This document shows positions 1 through 11,129 of a stretch of 64,000 nucleotides of DNA, in pieces. The position numbers and the translations under genes were made by a program. A model generated the notes under the pieces. That model had not been told where the DNA came from, ran no database searches, and worked only from the letters and a program-made list of their open reading frames with translations. Every line of letters begins with the position of its first letter. Positions within the stretch are counted from its first letter, which is position 1. The DNA is from Actinomucor elegans (lineage: Eukaryota > Mucoromycota > Mucoromycetes > Mucorales > Mucoraceae), in contig JAMSLZ010000003.1 of assembly GCA_026027325.1 (NCBI GenBank), forward strand, positions 806,001 through 870,000. Direction: 5' to 3'.

Positions 1-441
1 TTGCAACTTGAATCAGTGATATAGAGTCGCAATGTATAATTTGAGGCAAACACGAGGTTTATTTGAAAAAAAAAAAAAAAAATGGTGCCTGGTTAGATAA
101 ATTGAGTTCTTGTATCTGTTTGTTATCATTCACTGGTTATGACTGGCTTGCGAAGTATATACAAACATTCTATTTCGTGTAGTTGAGTCTAGTGAATGTA
201 TATCTAGGTATTGAACCTTTGTTTCTCAAGAAATATGAGTATGAAAGAATATTCCTACGTTTTAACTATGTTATCAATCAGTACTAGTCTATTAAGGTCG
301 AGGATAGTGCACCTTTTTTATATCAAACGAGTAGTACAGATGAGGTATTATGTAGGACGGGCGCGTCCGATCTTGGCAGTATTATGTGTAAAAAAAGTAA
401 GCGTTACATCAAGTAAGCATCATTTCCTTAATATTCAGCTG

Positions 442-450
442 TATAAAATA
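442..450 (+). promoter_or_regulatory. Candidate TATA box for the CYSTM-like gene
   Basis: The sequence TATAAAATA lies about 70 bp upstream of the ATG at 519. That spacing would put a start site near 475 and leave a short 5' UTR. It was assigned by sequence and spacing only. Confidence 0.35.
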
Positions 451-518
451 AGTGCAAATGCTATTCTCTCCCTTGTCTTGCCAGTAAGTTATAACTAATT
501 CCTAAACCAACCACCTCA

Positions 519-887
519 ATGAATAATAACGCCGTTACTGAAATTCCTATGGCTGCCACTATCGTTCATCCTGCAGCTTACCCTACAACTGGATATATGG
601 TTACAGACCAAAATATTGGTCCAGTGCCTGAGCAATCTATGGATCAATACAAAGGTCATTGTAATGGTAAGCTACATATGACATGATCGATGAAATTAAT
701 TATTGAGCAGTTTGAACAGATGAATCGAATACTTCTTCTTTGTCTATGTTAAGGTAAAGCATGCGCATTCAGATTTGTAGTGCAAGGACTAATGGTACTG
801 TGTAGATTAAGAGGAGGTGGTGGATGCATCACTAAATGTTTGGCTGCTATCGGCTGCTGCTGTATCTGCGAAGAGTGCTGCTGCTGA
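519..887 (+). CDS. Small cysteine-rich CYSTM-like membrane protein
   Basis: There are two exons, 519-666 and 754-887. The donor is GTAAGC and the acceptor AAG, and splicing completes a Gly codon, giving 93 residues. The N-terminal half is polar and Pro/Gln/Tyr-containing with no signal peptide. The C-terminal half begins GKACAF, continues as a short hydrophobic stretch (FRFVVQGLMVLC) with a tetraglycine, and ends in a cysteine cluster, GCCCICEECCC. A low-complexity N-terminus followed by a hydrophobic Cys-rich tail is the architecture of CYSTM/stress-tolerance tail-anchored proteins of fungi and plants. A membrane-associated stress role is inferred from that resemblance. The nearest gene is the tRNA 1.6 kb downstream. 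The start is the first ATG in frame after the TATA-like box. Homology is not proven. Confidence 0.7.
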
Positions 888-2502
888 AATATGAGCTTCA
901 AACGTCTTGTTGAAGTAGTCTTTGGATCTCGCTTCCAGACTATTAGCACATTTTATTGATTTATTTATACGCTCCTACCCATATACACATTTAATAAAAC
1001 GATTGCGACATATTATTCTTATTATAGCACAAGTGATCCTTGACTATTGTTCTGTCATCTTAAAGATAAATGTATTCATTATATAGCGACTCACGGAACA
1101 GAAAACTATCGCTAGTATATCACAATACAAACATATTAAGTAGTCTATGGTGATAATATTGGTAAATGCAGAAAAACCAACCCAAAAGTAAAGTATGTTA
1201 TAGATATGCCACCGTGTTTTAGTGGTATTACATTCAATATAACCAAATATTAAGTGAGAATGTCTCCTATTGATGAGATCATACATCCTGAAAGGTGATA
1301 TCAGCGCTTACACTATACCGAAATTCGTTTTTTTTTTTTTTTGTTTATTTATTCTGAAAAGGGCTTGGTGGTAACTTGTCATCATGACCTTTTAGCGCAT
1401 ATATGCCTAGTAATATGTAAATAAGCAGTAATGAAAATTACGAACAAGTTAAACTACCCTAGGAGTGGAGGAAAGTAAGCTTAATCAAAGCGGTGAAGGC
1501 TGTCTTTTTTATCTACTAAATACAAAGTCATATCCAGTTTTTGATTTATGAGCCACGCGAGAGAGACGATTGCAAAAAAAAAAAAAAAGATCTCATCCAG
1601 TTTATTCTGTATGACGTAGATTTTTCAAAATTGCTGGATTCCACCACAAACATTTGGTTAATTTACACTGCCCATAGGCGGTGGTGGTGGATTCGATCCT
1701 ATAAAAAATATCTCAAATCATAAATGTTTCGTCCATAAAACGACTTTGATTGTTGGATAGATATACCCATCCACACATTACATGTACCATTGTATTGGTT
1801 GTTATATAATGAATATTGGCAAAGTTATTATTAATTCTCCAAGTCGCTCTTTTCAAGGATTCCATGTATGGGCAAGTTGATCGATTTGCGTATTTGATTC
1901 ATTTAGGGACGATGTTCTTGCGGCAAAATTAGATCAGGAGGAACCCTTTTTATTGGAACTACATAATTCGAATCCAGTAATCTTGAAAGGATTACGTAAC
2001 GCGAAATAAACTGGATGAGGCCTCTTTTTCTGCATTTTTATCTTAAAAATCAAACCTATCTATTGAGATTCTGATTCATTCCGAGAATAAAGGTGCTAAC
2101 GTTAAGGGTGGCGCTATTTGGACTGCAAAATCTGATTGTTGGGGAGGGGGGCGAAGGGAAAAGGGGGATTCCAACTAAATCGAGCTTGAATAATGTTGTC
2201 TACTGTATTGGCGAAATAATGCAATACGTTTGGACGTAAAAAAGTATTAAGGAATTTAACTATCTATGGTCAAGTCATTCAATTTGAGATGTAAAGAGAC
2301 AGCAAAAAGAAAAGTATTATAAGCAAAGTCAATTGATGAGGATAGATAAATACCAATATAAAATCACATTACTTAACAAAGTTGTAGCTTATTGGATAAT
2401 ATCACTCTCAGCAAGTCACGGGACCAACACGTGATAATCACGTGATAATATATTTAATATTTTATATCAGATATTAGCTTTTAAAAAGAAAAAAATATAT
2501 AA
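888..2502. other. Intergenic stretch, no gene recognised
   Basis: This AT-rich sequence has short poly-A/T runs (for example near 1330 and 1575) and a G-rich patch near 2140-2165. The open frames here are short, lack recognisable motifs and are not flanked by plausible splice sites. Confidence 0.5.
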
Positions 2503-2573
2503 GCTGGTATAGTATAGTGGCAGTACATCGTGTTGTGGCCGCGTCGACGCAGGTTCGATTCCTGCTACCAGCA
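2503..2573 (+). tRNA. tRNA-His (anticodon GTG)
   Basis: A full cloverleaf folds by eye. The acceptor stem GCTGGTA/TACCAGC is a perfect 7 bp, there is a D arm, and the T arm GCAGG-TTCGATT-CCTGC is a perfect 5 bp. The anticodon loop TTGTGGC places GTG at 2535-2537, and the discriminator is A. The outermost anticodon-stem pair is T-T and one other pair is a wobble, so that stem is slightly weak. The loop context matches eukaryotic tRNA-His. There is no intron. It decodes CAC/CAU and is transcribed by RNA polymerase III through internal A and B boxes (the B box is around GGTTCGATTCC). Confidence 0.93.
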
Positions 2574-2575
2574 TA

Positions 2576-2582
2576 TTTTTTT
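2576..2582 (+). terminator. RNA polymerase III T-run terminator
   Basis: Seven consecutive T residues start three bases after the tRNA-His 3' end. This is the expected pol III termination signal. Confidence 0.85.
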
Positions 2583-2736
2583 CTATATATTACTCATTTT
2601 GTAGTGTATATAGTATTTTATTTTTTCACTTTTACATCTCATTTTTGCAAACCGATCAATGCATTTATTGATTATATAAAGCCACAATCCTTTAAGCATA
2701 ATATCGCTTAAGAGGATCTACTAATTGACTATTAAC

Positions 2737-4170
2737 CTATTGAATAACTTCTTCAAAGTAAACTTCCTGTGATTTCAAGTATTGTTTATTGAATAAACAA
2801 GCTACGGAACCGCACTTTAATATAGTCGTATAATCGAAAGTCGCAATAATTACATGAAAATCTACTGGTTCAATCACTCTTGCTTCACCAGGAAATACAG
2901 CCAAAGTTTCAGCTATATATCGTACAAATTAGTTCATAATAGTCAACATCTCATAGCGTACAGATGTTCATTTACCGTTTATCGTTTCATTTTTGACTAA
3001 AAAAGTGAATGCTTCTTTAACAATGTCAGCCAAAGAGGATCTAGGATGGTACTTGATGGTATCGAGAAAAGGCTCTACTTTTCTATTAACAGTCTTAAAA
3101 CCATCCAGAAGGTCAGTATCTAAAATTATGATATAACTGACATTTAAGGAAGGTTTGATTTTTCAAACAATTACGATATTTACCTATTCAAGATGAACAC
3201 TATAATATAATAGGGAGACCATCAATCGAAAGTAAAACTTTATTTCCTTGAAAGGTTTCTTTTGAGATGTACCAGCATTGACTAGGACGTTGCAGAGAAG
3301 CGGTACAAGCTGATAAGACCCGAAAGAACTAACAACAGCATGTTTGGGGGGCACTATAAGCAGAAAAGTCACTATATTCGAGGATATGAGCATCTGAATA
3401 CTATTATCTGGTAAGCTCAAGATATCCTTTCGGAGCAGTACAAAATAAGCCAGTTACAGAAGCTATATACACGATATATTTATTCTCTTGTTTTGTCATA
3501 TGAAGTACAGCCACCTTGGTCCCCCCTACACAATTCAAAAGAGTTATGCAAGCCTTCAATAAATATATTGAAGCTTCTTTGACCAGAACTTGCCCTTAAC
3601 TACAACTAATGCATTCACTTCGAATACCTTCGCTTTCAAATTGGCTGAAGTTGACGAAAAGAGCAATAAGTTTATCAATGTCATATACTATAATAAACCA
3701 AAGTTTAATTATAATTGTACAATTTGATGCACATACTACTAGTATAATATCAGTATAACTAATGCCATTGACCTACCACGAGGACGCGCCTTGTATGTGT
3801 TCTATTGATGATACTATGTCTTCGACGGACTATTGATCCTTTTGCATGCATTCAGCCTAGTAACCCATTGCACTTTACTTTCAGAGTATGGTAAGCATGA
3901 ACACAACCCTTCTGACTTTATGTTTTAAGAGAAGCCCTTGCATTACTAAATTAAAAGTATAATGGTATTTGCTGATGTGCTTACAAAATTATATATCAAA
4001 CGAGTATAGCCTCTCAGAAGTATTGCGAGGTGCCTCTTTAATAATTGCGTAACTGCATACACAGTTTATTATAATACCACTGTTTTCACTTTGAATGATG
4101 GCACAACAAACACATCATTGAGTAATACGATGTATGAGATCTTTTACTCTTCATATTTAAAAAAAAATCA
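2737..4170 (-). CDS. Unrecognised multi-exon gene, possibly decayed
   Basis: The product was not recognised. The 3' end is well supported. An exon at 2976-3119 (includes LLDGFKTVNRKVEPFLDTIK) splices with a GTAAAT donor to a last exon at 2737-2912 (AETLAVFPGEARVIEPVDFH onward), ending ...YFEEVIQ and TAG. Upstream, a long open stretch at about 3240-3420 (SLPDNSIQMLISSN, then a hydrophobic helical run) and coding-like segments near 3540-3600 and 4020-4075 (TQLLKRHLAILLRGYTRL) lie on the same strand. I could not join these without in-frame stops or implausibly short introns. The helical, leucine-rich character is compatible with a HEAT/ARM-type fold, but that is only an impression. The gene lies downstream of OTU1 in the same orientation. 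It may be a gene with many small exons or a degenerating one. Confidence 0.4.
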
Positions 4171-4239
4171 AGGACATATGTAGAACTTGATAAACAATAG
4201 GTCTGAAATTAATTACATTATTTTTTAATAAATGTTCTA

Positions 4240-5965
4240 TCATTGATATTCAGTAAAATGAGTGTGTCCTGTAGCCTGTTCCGAAAGCAAATTGAGTAAA
4301 AGCATAGAGTAAAAATTAATGAACACTTACCGTAGCATGGTCTTGAGCATCTAGTATTGGAAAACACAGGTCGTTAATTGAAAAATAGTAGAGGCATTTT
4401 ACTCATTAGATTATTTACCTTTTTCGCCCTTTAAACCAGAGCCACATTGCTCACATTTAAGAGTAAAATTGGCAATATCAGTATATCTGTGTTTCTGAAA
4501 CCATATCTTGGGTTAGTATGCATAGCAAGTATTTACATGAATATATGCATGGATACCTTTCTCAAATTATCAGCAAGCTCTTTTGCAGCGACTAGGACAG
4601 ACTCGTCAGAAACAGGGAACCTAGTCTGATCAAAATCAACAGGACTATCACTCGTAGGCGCAAGTGCAATCGCATCATAATCTGTAATCAAGTAAGTTTA
4701 GCTGTAAATAAAAAAAAAAATTATACTGTCAACTACTTACGAATGCCGCTATAAACAATTAATATCCTCTCGTCATAAGATCCTTCGCCTATATCAATTT
4801 AATTAGGATATATGCTTTATTGTTCTGGTTAGAATACAATACCAAACTTATCAATACGACCTGTTTGCACATCTATACTGTCAATTTCTATGATCCAAAC
4901 ATCAATAAATATATACCAAAATTTATGGCTACTAAATCTGCCCTACCAATACCGAAGTGAGCTGAGAAGATAGCCAGTTCTAATTGAGTTATTCATGTTA
5001 ACAGCTTATCTGAAGAAAAAAAGCGAGTAGATCCTATACTAACCGATTGCTCCACCCCAGGAGTTTGGTCTTTTAATCCATTCCATGTATTTGTCTAAAC
5101 AAAAGGATGTCAGCCGAAAATCAACGGAGACAGGCTCTAGTTAGTTACCTCTTGGTTGTCCAAGCGTTACATCAGAATATTGAGATGGATCAGATCGGAT
5201 TCCATCAACAATCACTAATATCAAATGTACTGTTGGTCAAGGATCTCTATATGACCAGTATGATGTTACCTTGGCGAAGCTCATTTGAAATAGTGATATC
5301 TCTTCTCAATGCATAACTTGAATATATATATATCCATCAGTTACAAGTTAGATTATTTAAATACTATAACAATATTACCCTATCCAATTGTTAATAAATG
5401 ATACAATGTTTGAAATCAACTTAACCGGAATATATAATAATATAAAAGCATAGGCTTACCTATTGATCTAAACAAGCACGAGTTATCATCTTCCATAACC
5501 TAAAAGATGGGTTAATTCTTATCCTTTTTACCAGTCAAGTAGTTCCTTTTATTACCCTCAACACAATATATCCATTTTGTGTTGCAACTGCTTCATTATT
5601 CGTTGGTGGATTACTTGTTGACTCATGTAACAGCGGAGCAGCAGTAGTCTGTTGAATGGGAGTGTCAAGTATCTTGATATTTAAAGTATCACCATCTCTT
5701 AAACCTGCACTAGATAGGGTTATTGTATCTTCATTAATAGGTTTTGGTGGATAACCTCCCGAAACTGTATAATCCAACCCTTTAGTTACTAATAGTTCAA
5801 ATAATAAAACAAAAGCAAAAAAAAAGAATGTATACCTTGAATATTCTGACCGAGATCTAAACCAATAGTTTTGACTATCTGCTCCTTTAATTCTAGTACT
5901 GTTTGGTCGGCTGTAATGTCTGAAAGAGTTGCCATGCCATTGGCATGTCGTATACGTAATCTCAT
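4240..5965 (-). CDS. OTU1: OTU1/YOD1-type ovarian-tumour deubiquitinase
   Basis: I could reconstruct 14 exons totalling 942 nt (313 aa plus stop), close to yeast Otu1 and human YOD1 in length. Exon 1 (5836-5965) starts MRLRIRHANGMATL and, with exon 2, forms the N-terminal UBX-like (ubiquitin-fold) domain ending in SGGYPPKPINEDTITLSSAG. The OTU domain follows, with catalytic MEDDNSCLFRSIGY, WGGAIELAIFSAHFGIEI and the histidine motif YSGIHYDAIAL. The C-terminal zinc finger is CEQC...HATATGH (C-x2-C-x12-H-x5-H), ending TEYQ. In this family Cys and His are the thiol-protease residues. OTU1 trims polyubiquitin on Cdc48/p97 clients in ER-associated degradation. The frame across exons 3 and 5 closes only if a single G at 5379 is an exon. 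The start is the ATG giving the canonical MRLRIR N-terminus, not the longer upstream open frame. Confidence 0.93.
5317..5459 (-). other. OTU1 intron pair flanking a one-nucleotide exon at 5379
   Basis: In transcript orientation, exon 3 ends ATA-G. An 80-nt segment begins GTAAGC, contains TATTAAC and ends GGATAG. A single G (5379) follows, then a 62-nt segment that begins GTAATA, contains TCTAAC and ends TTCAAG before the TTATGCATTG exon. Removing both segments and keeping the G yields the Gly-Tyr expected in OTU domains. Treating the whole 143 nt as one intron gives an immediate frameshift and a stop after three codons. Confidence 0.7.
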
Positions 5966-6194
5966 TTTTTTTTGTAATATCGAAAAGAAAGGTATGTAAA
6001 ATGTAAATTTGCATTAGTACTGGATAACGCCACCAATCACAGGTGACTAAATATATGAAGCGGAACCTTGTTAAGAAAGGAGGGAGGGAGCATATACTGC
6101 AATCTTTTGCCACGCGATACATCACTTTAGATTGGATATTTACTACTCTACTGTAACTCTGTAATAAGTTTAGTAGATGTAGTGCGTTATTCTT

Positions 6195-6660
6195 AGTATA
6201 AATCCTTTGTAAATCGCGAGATCGAGCCGAGATCAGTAGAGAGATCTAGATAATAAACCAATTATATGAAATACATGTAATTATTTCTAATCATTAATAA
6301 TAAAATGTGGAAATTATAGTTTGATTAAATAATAGTTTTAGTAGACTCAGAACTTCATTCGGGTCATATTGTACTAATCGGATGCGATGTTTGACTGAGA
6401 AATATAGAAAAATGGGAAACGAGTCTATAATGGAATGATTTCTGAAGAATTCCAAAGGGTGTTCATCATCCAGCCAAAACTTTCAAACCTACTTTTCTTT
6501 TGTGGAGCAAGAAGAAAGTATCTTATTTTTCCGGCATAGTATAACAGTAGCATAAATTCAGTATATTTCAGCGTATTCAAATATATTTTGTAGAATTTAC
6601 CGCAAACAAAATGTTTGTGTTGGTGCATTTCTAAAAAAATCAAAAAATCAGCTCTTCGCA
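6195..6660 (+). repeat. Dispersed ~160-bp repeat family, copy with tail
   Basis: A core GAGCCGAGATCAGTAGAGAGATCTAG is found near 6223. A second unit start (ACTAATCGGATGCGATGTTT) lies near 6373, about 160 bp later. The following segment, ATGATTTCTG...AGGGTGTTC and CAGTATATTTCAGCGTATTC, matches the tail of the array at 25440-26345. No coding potential was recognised. Confidence 0.6.
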
Positions 6661-7401
6661 GTAAATGTTTGGTGGATTCAAAAGAGCATGAAGTCAGTCT
6701 TACGCTATCTAATGAACAATTGAATCACTTACAAATTTTATTAATGCATTTTGCGTATCTTCGCTTTTTTGTTATTAAGATGAAGTTTCTGAACAAATCC
6801 CCGAATGAGTCTTTTAAATAACCGATAGCCAATAAAAGTATAAGCATATACATAGTAGTGATCTTTTCGACTATAATGCAAGTTTATTTATTAACGTTTT
6901 AAGTATATGCACATATTTGTGTTACTTTTTTTTTTTGAATATGTGATTATCTTTGTTTGATTATTGCAAAATTATTGCAAAAATAGATCATATATCAACA
7001 TCTTACCAAAGAAAATTTGGTGGCTTTAAAGGATAATCAACTTGGTCTTTATACAATTAGATTCACACTTGAGTTCTGTATAGATATTTTTAATATACTC
7101 TTCGTATCAACACTGAACAATGAGACTTGAATCTTCTAATTATATACTAATAGATACAGCTTTTAATATGACCATAAATATCTATATATGCTTTGGACCA
7201 CAAGAACCGCTTTTGTATTATGAATTAAGCCTTGTATTTACCCTTTATAAGCTTGAATATATGACCAAAACCCAGTGAAATAGATTCTGCGAGGTATACC
7301 TACCTCGACTAGTGGCGTCACTGGCAAGTTAAATATCCGCCATTCACACCTCTTCAATTCGCCATTTTTTTTTCTTTTTCCAACACTTTACAGATTTCAA
7401 T
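6661..7401. other. RTF1 upstream region, no gene recognised
   Basis: This AT-rich sequence separates the repeat copy from RTF1. A pyrimidine-rich stretch lies immediately before the RTF1 ATG. No recognisable coding sequence was seen on either strand. Confidence 0.4.
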
Positions 7402-7556
7402 ATGGATAACATTGATGATTTTATTCTATCCTTAACCGATAAGCAAGCTGAAGATGCCAAGCGATCTAATCAAGATCATGCTTCCAAAAAGTCCTCGAAA
7501 AAGTCGAAAAAGTAGTACGTTTTCTCAATAAGTTATCGCAATTTTGATTCTTACTT

Positions 7557-7607
<51 letters not shown>

Positions 7608-9257
7608 CATAACTAAAGCGCGTCTGATTCAGAAGACGATGAAGGCGCTTATTCAGATGAAGATGATGCTGGTATTGACGATGACGAAGATATGGAAGAT
7701 ATTGATGAATATGGTCCTGATCTGTACAAAGACGAAGACGATCGCAGAAGGTATTCTTTAATTATATAAACGCGGCATTGTGCCTAAACACGCTTATTAG
7801 ATTACAAGCACTCCCAGAAGTTGAAAGAGAAAGAATTCTTGCAGAGCGTTCAGAAGAAAGACAGAGAAACTTGGAGCGTCTTGAAGTGCGAAAGTTACTC
7901 AAGGATGGCAGAAGGGAAGATGCTACGAGAAGTAATATCACAAAACTAACAATCATCAAATCAAAAAACTGATATTGTAATAGGATCTACACGTGCAAAA
8001 GGCAGCGGTACAGCCAGCGCACTTTCAGAATTGACAAGACGAAGAGAAGAGAAGAATAAAGTAAGGAGCAAGCGTCATAGAAGAGACACACCAAGTCCAG
8101 ACAGAAAAAGACGTAGAAGATATGGCGACCAAAGCGATTACGAGTATAGTGGCGAGGAGTATAATGATTCTGAAGAAGAAACTGAGAAGGTTAGCATTAC
8201 TCTTTGTATCTCCATGATTTACTAATGAAATATAGGCTAAGAAAAGAACACCACAACTTGAAGAGATCCAGTCAGTATCAATCTCGAGAAATCTCATTGA
8301 AAAGTGGATTTTTGCACCATTCTTTGAGAATACAGTGATCGGTTGTTTTGTTCGTTTATACATTGGTCCAGATCCTCAAAAGAAAGTGCCTGTATACAGA
8401 TTATGTCAAATTATCGACGTTGTTCCATGGCACAAGACATACAAAGTGACTGATAACGCATGGAGTAATAAAGCACTCAAAGTCAAGCACGGAAAAGCCG
8501 AGAAAGAGTTTCCTATGGACATTATATCCAATCAGCCTGTCACTCAACAAGAATATACGCGTTTCTTGACTACACTGGAAAGCGACCGTGTTCGTATTCC
8601 TTCTATTGATCAAATCGAACAAAAAGTAGCAGATTTAAAACAAGCAAGGGAATATGTATTGAATGATAAAGAAGTCAATGAAATGATTGAAAAAAAGCGA
8701 GCTGTCAAAGGTTCTTCTACAAACGCAGCCATGGAAAAAGCTCAGCTGCTCGCTCGTCTTGAACACGCCAAAGCATACAATGAAACCGATAAAGTACTAA
8801 AAATTAACAAGGAGTTGAAAGAACTTGAAGAACGACTCGCTAGCGCAGAAGGAAGCCAGCAAAATGTATGGGCAGATATTAATAGTAGAAACAGAAACAG
8901 AGACAGAATTGAAGTACATGAAGCAGAACGTAAGATGACTGAAGCTAGAAGAAAGGCTTTATTAGAAAATACAAAGGCCGCTGCTGCCGCTGCTGCTGCT
9001 GCGCAGAAGGAAAACGAAACGTAAGTCTCTATGTAGGTATCGTTGCGCGCATACTAACATCTTTTTATATTTGTAGTGCGACTGATTCGTCATTAATGCC
9101 TGTAAAAACAACCAAAAAACCTCTCGCTAAACTTGTCACTTTGAGTAAAGCTGCTCTTAATGTTGGTGAGGCTACTTCTCATCAAACTGAATATGAAAAG
9201 CTTGTTAGTAGAGTGGCTTTAGAGATTCGTATTGAGCTCTTGGAAGACGATCAATAA
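7402..9257 (+). CDS. RTF1: RTF1, Plus-3 domain subunit of the Paf1 elongation complex
   Basis: The start MDNIDDFILSLTDKQ is followed by a Lys/Ser-rich and then an acidic region (GIDDDEDMEDIDEYGPDLY). A basic coiled coil comes next (LPEVERERILAERSEERQRN), then the Plus-3 domain: RNLIEKWIFAPFFENTVIGC, FVRLYIGP, YRLCQIIDV, YKVTDNAWSNKALKVKHG and FPMDIISNQPVTQQEY. The C-terminal part is helical with a poly-Ala run and ends LLEDDQ. There are several introns. The first (7515-7618) contains a 49-nt poly-T run, and the last, near 9022, has a GTAAGT donor. In known systems Rtf1 couples Paf1C to Spt5 and stimulates H2B ubiquitylation during elongation. The gene is about 230 bp upstream of a co-oriented YEATS gene. 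Confidence 0.95.
7559..7607 (+). repeat. Poly-T tract (49 nt) inside RTF1 intron 1
   Basis: This uninterrupted T run lies between donor GTACGT at 7515 and acceptor AAAG at 7618. It is far longer than a normal polypyrimidine tract. Confidence 0.9.
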
Positions 9258-9488
9258 GCCAACTGTATAATAAAACCCTATCGTTACCTAATTCCAAAGC
9301 GCGCGCACTTTGTGACTTCTAGAATTAGAAACCTACATTCTACAATACTACCTATTAAAGCTGTTTTATATAGCATTCAGTTCAATCAACGTTAGAAATA
9401 TACATATTATTCTCTCTTTTTTTCATATTATATATGCACATTATTGCCTTATAATCTTCTAACAAGGACTTTTTAGATTTGAATAATA

Positions 9489-11129
9489 ATGGTTTGTTCC
9501 TGTTCTTCTTCCTACACTCCCATGAACTAATTTGCGTTAATATCCTAAAGACAATTGCTTCTCAAGATATAAAAATATCTTGCCATAACAGTGTCATTAA
9601 AGGCACTATGGCTAAGTCAAACGATGGACATCCATGGAGAAACTGGAAGATTACTCTGGTTGCAATGGATGGCGAGAAAGAAGTCAAAGGCAAGCTTTCG
9701 ATTCTATTAGATCATGTTGAATACATTCTTCATCCTACGTTCGAAGAACCAAGAAGAGGTATGAATAGACATATAGATAATGAAATGGAATCTCTAACTA
9801 TTACTGCAGCTAAGAAAGAAGAGCCTTACATACTACAAGAAAAAGGTTGGGGCGAATTTGACATGCGCGTTGTACTTTATTTTACAGACAATGTAGCCGA
9901 TCCACAAGTGCTTTTGTTCGATCTTAATTTCGCTTTATCCAACTATTCCAAAACGCACACGATAGAGTTTCCTAACGCTTCTCCAGAGCTTCTGAAACTA
10001 CTAGCAACGACACCACGTAAAGGTGGCAAAAAACCCATGAGCTCTGCACCTCCTCTGAAATCAGAAAAAGAGTCCAAGCCTTCTACTTCCACATCTAGTA
10101 GCAGTCAAGTAGCAAAAAAGAAACCTATCAGTAGTAGTCCTAATGCAAAAGTGTCCAAGAAATCAAAAGCGGAGTCCAAGTCCACATCGTTCTCGTCTAC
10201 TGCTTCCTCAGTAACCTCAACTAAGCGAGCAGACAAGAGTTCTCAAAAGCCATCCTTATCTTCGCCTAGTCTACCACTGGCTAGATCACCATCATTTACA
10301 GATTTATCGCCCATGGAGTCTTCTCTCTATTCATCGCCAGCACAAACCAATACGCCAGAATCGATCCGGGCAAAGGAGGAACAAGAAGTCGGTGAGGTGA
10401 TATCAGACATGAATGATGATCGTGGCGAACATGTATACAAAATGAGCGATGTGTACAATCTAAATCCTATCCACCATGCTACCCTTGATCAAAGTGTGCG
10501 AGACAAATGGAATATACCACAGGTAAAATGATGGAAAACGCCTCGAGATAATCAAAATGACTTACAATATATAGATAAATATGATGGAGATGGCAAAAAG
10601 AATATATAGAATGACCGAAGAACAATCTGAAGAACTACAGAATATCATTATCGAGAACCGTCCAGAGAGTATGCGCACCACGATGGATCAAAGTATGTAT
10701 AATAGAAACAAGCTTGAACATGGCTCTGATTATTTCTTAGATGGAAGTGTCGGTATAGACTTGTATTCTCTTGGGGTTCCTTTATTAGAGAAGCTCTGGG
10801 ATTATCTGGCTGACATGGCATCAGATGATAACGAATCGTTTACTTCGCAGGACCATCATCCAAGCGATCTAGAATTTGATAGTGACGTGGAGCAAGGTGA
10901 ATACAAGAGTGAAGATGATGATCAAATGGTGAATGAAATCAATGGGCATCTAGACGATATTGACGAACCGGGATATCACTTGAGCGATAATGACAGCCAA
11001 GAAGAAGGCAGTTATACTAGCAATGGTCTGAGAACCAACGGTCATCTGAACCACCATACTGAGAATGGCGGATACTACAATCACGATAATTCAGATATGG
11101 AGATTCAAGATGAAGATGAGGATTACTGA
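9489..11129 (+). CDS. AF9/ENL-like YEATS-domain protein with C-terminal AHD
   Basis: The predicted start is ATG 9489, followed by an intron at 9492-9550, giving MTIASQDIKISCHNSVIKG. Exon 2 runs to 10522 and exon 3 from 10575 to the stop, for about 509 aa. The YEATS domain occupies the first ~150 residues (HPWRNWKITLVAMDG, VEYILHPTFEEPRR, EKGWGEFDMRVVLYFTD, TIEFPN). A long Ser/Lys/Pro-rich disordered linker follows. Then comes an ANC1-homology-like segment (YNLNPIHHATLDQSVRDKWN, IYRMTEEQSEELQNIIIENR, IDLYSLGVPLLEKLWDYL) and an acidic tail. YEATS domains bind acylated histone H3, and the AHD of AF9/ENL binds elongation or silencing partners; both roles are inferred by family. It sits directly downstream of RTF1 in the same orientation. 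The first intron and start are less certain than the rest. Confidence 0.88.

Noticed and set aside
5966..6125. Longer N-terminus for OTU1
   Set aside because: This open frame is out of frame with the MRLRIR start, and its translated sequence has no family resemblance.
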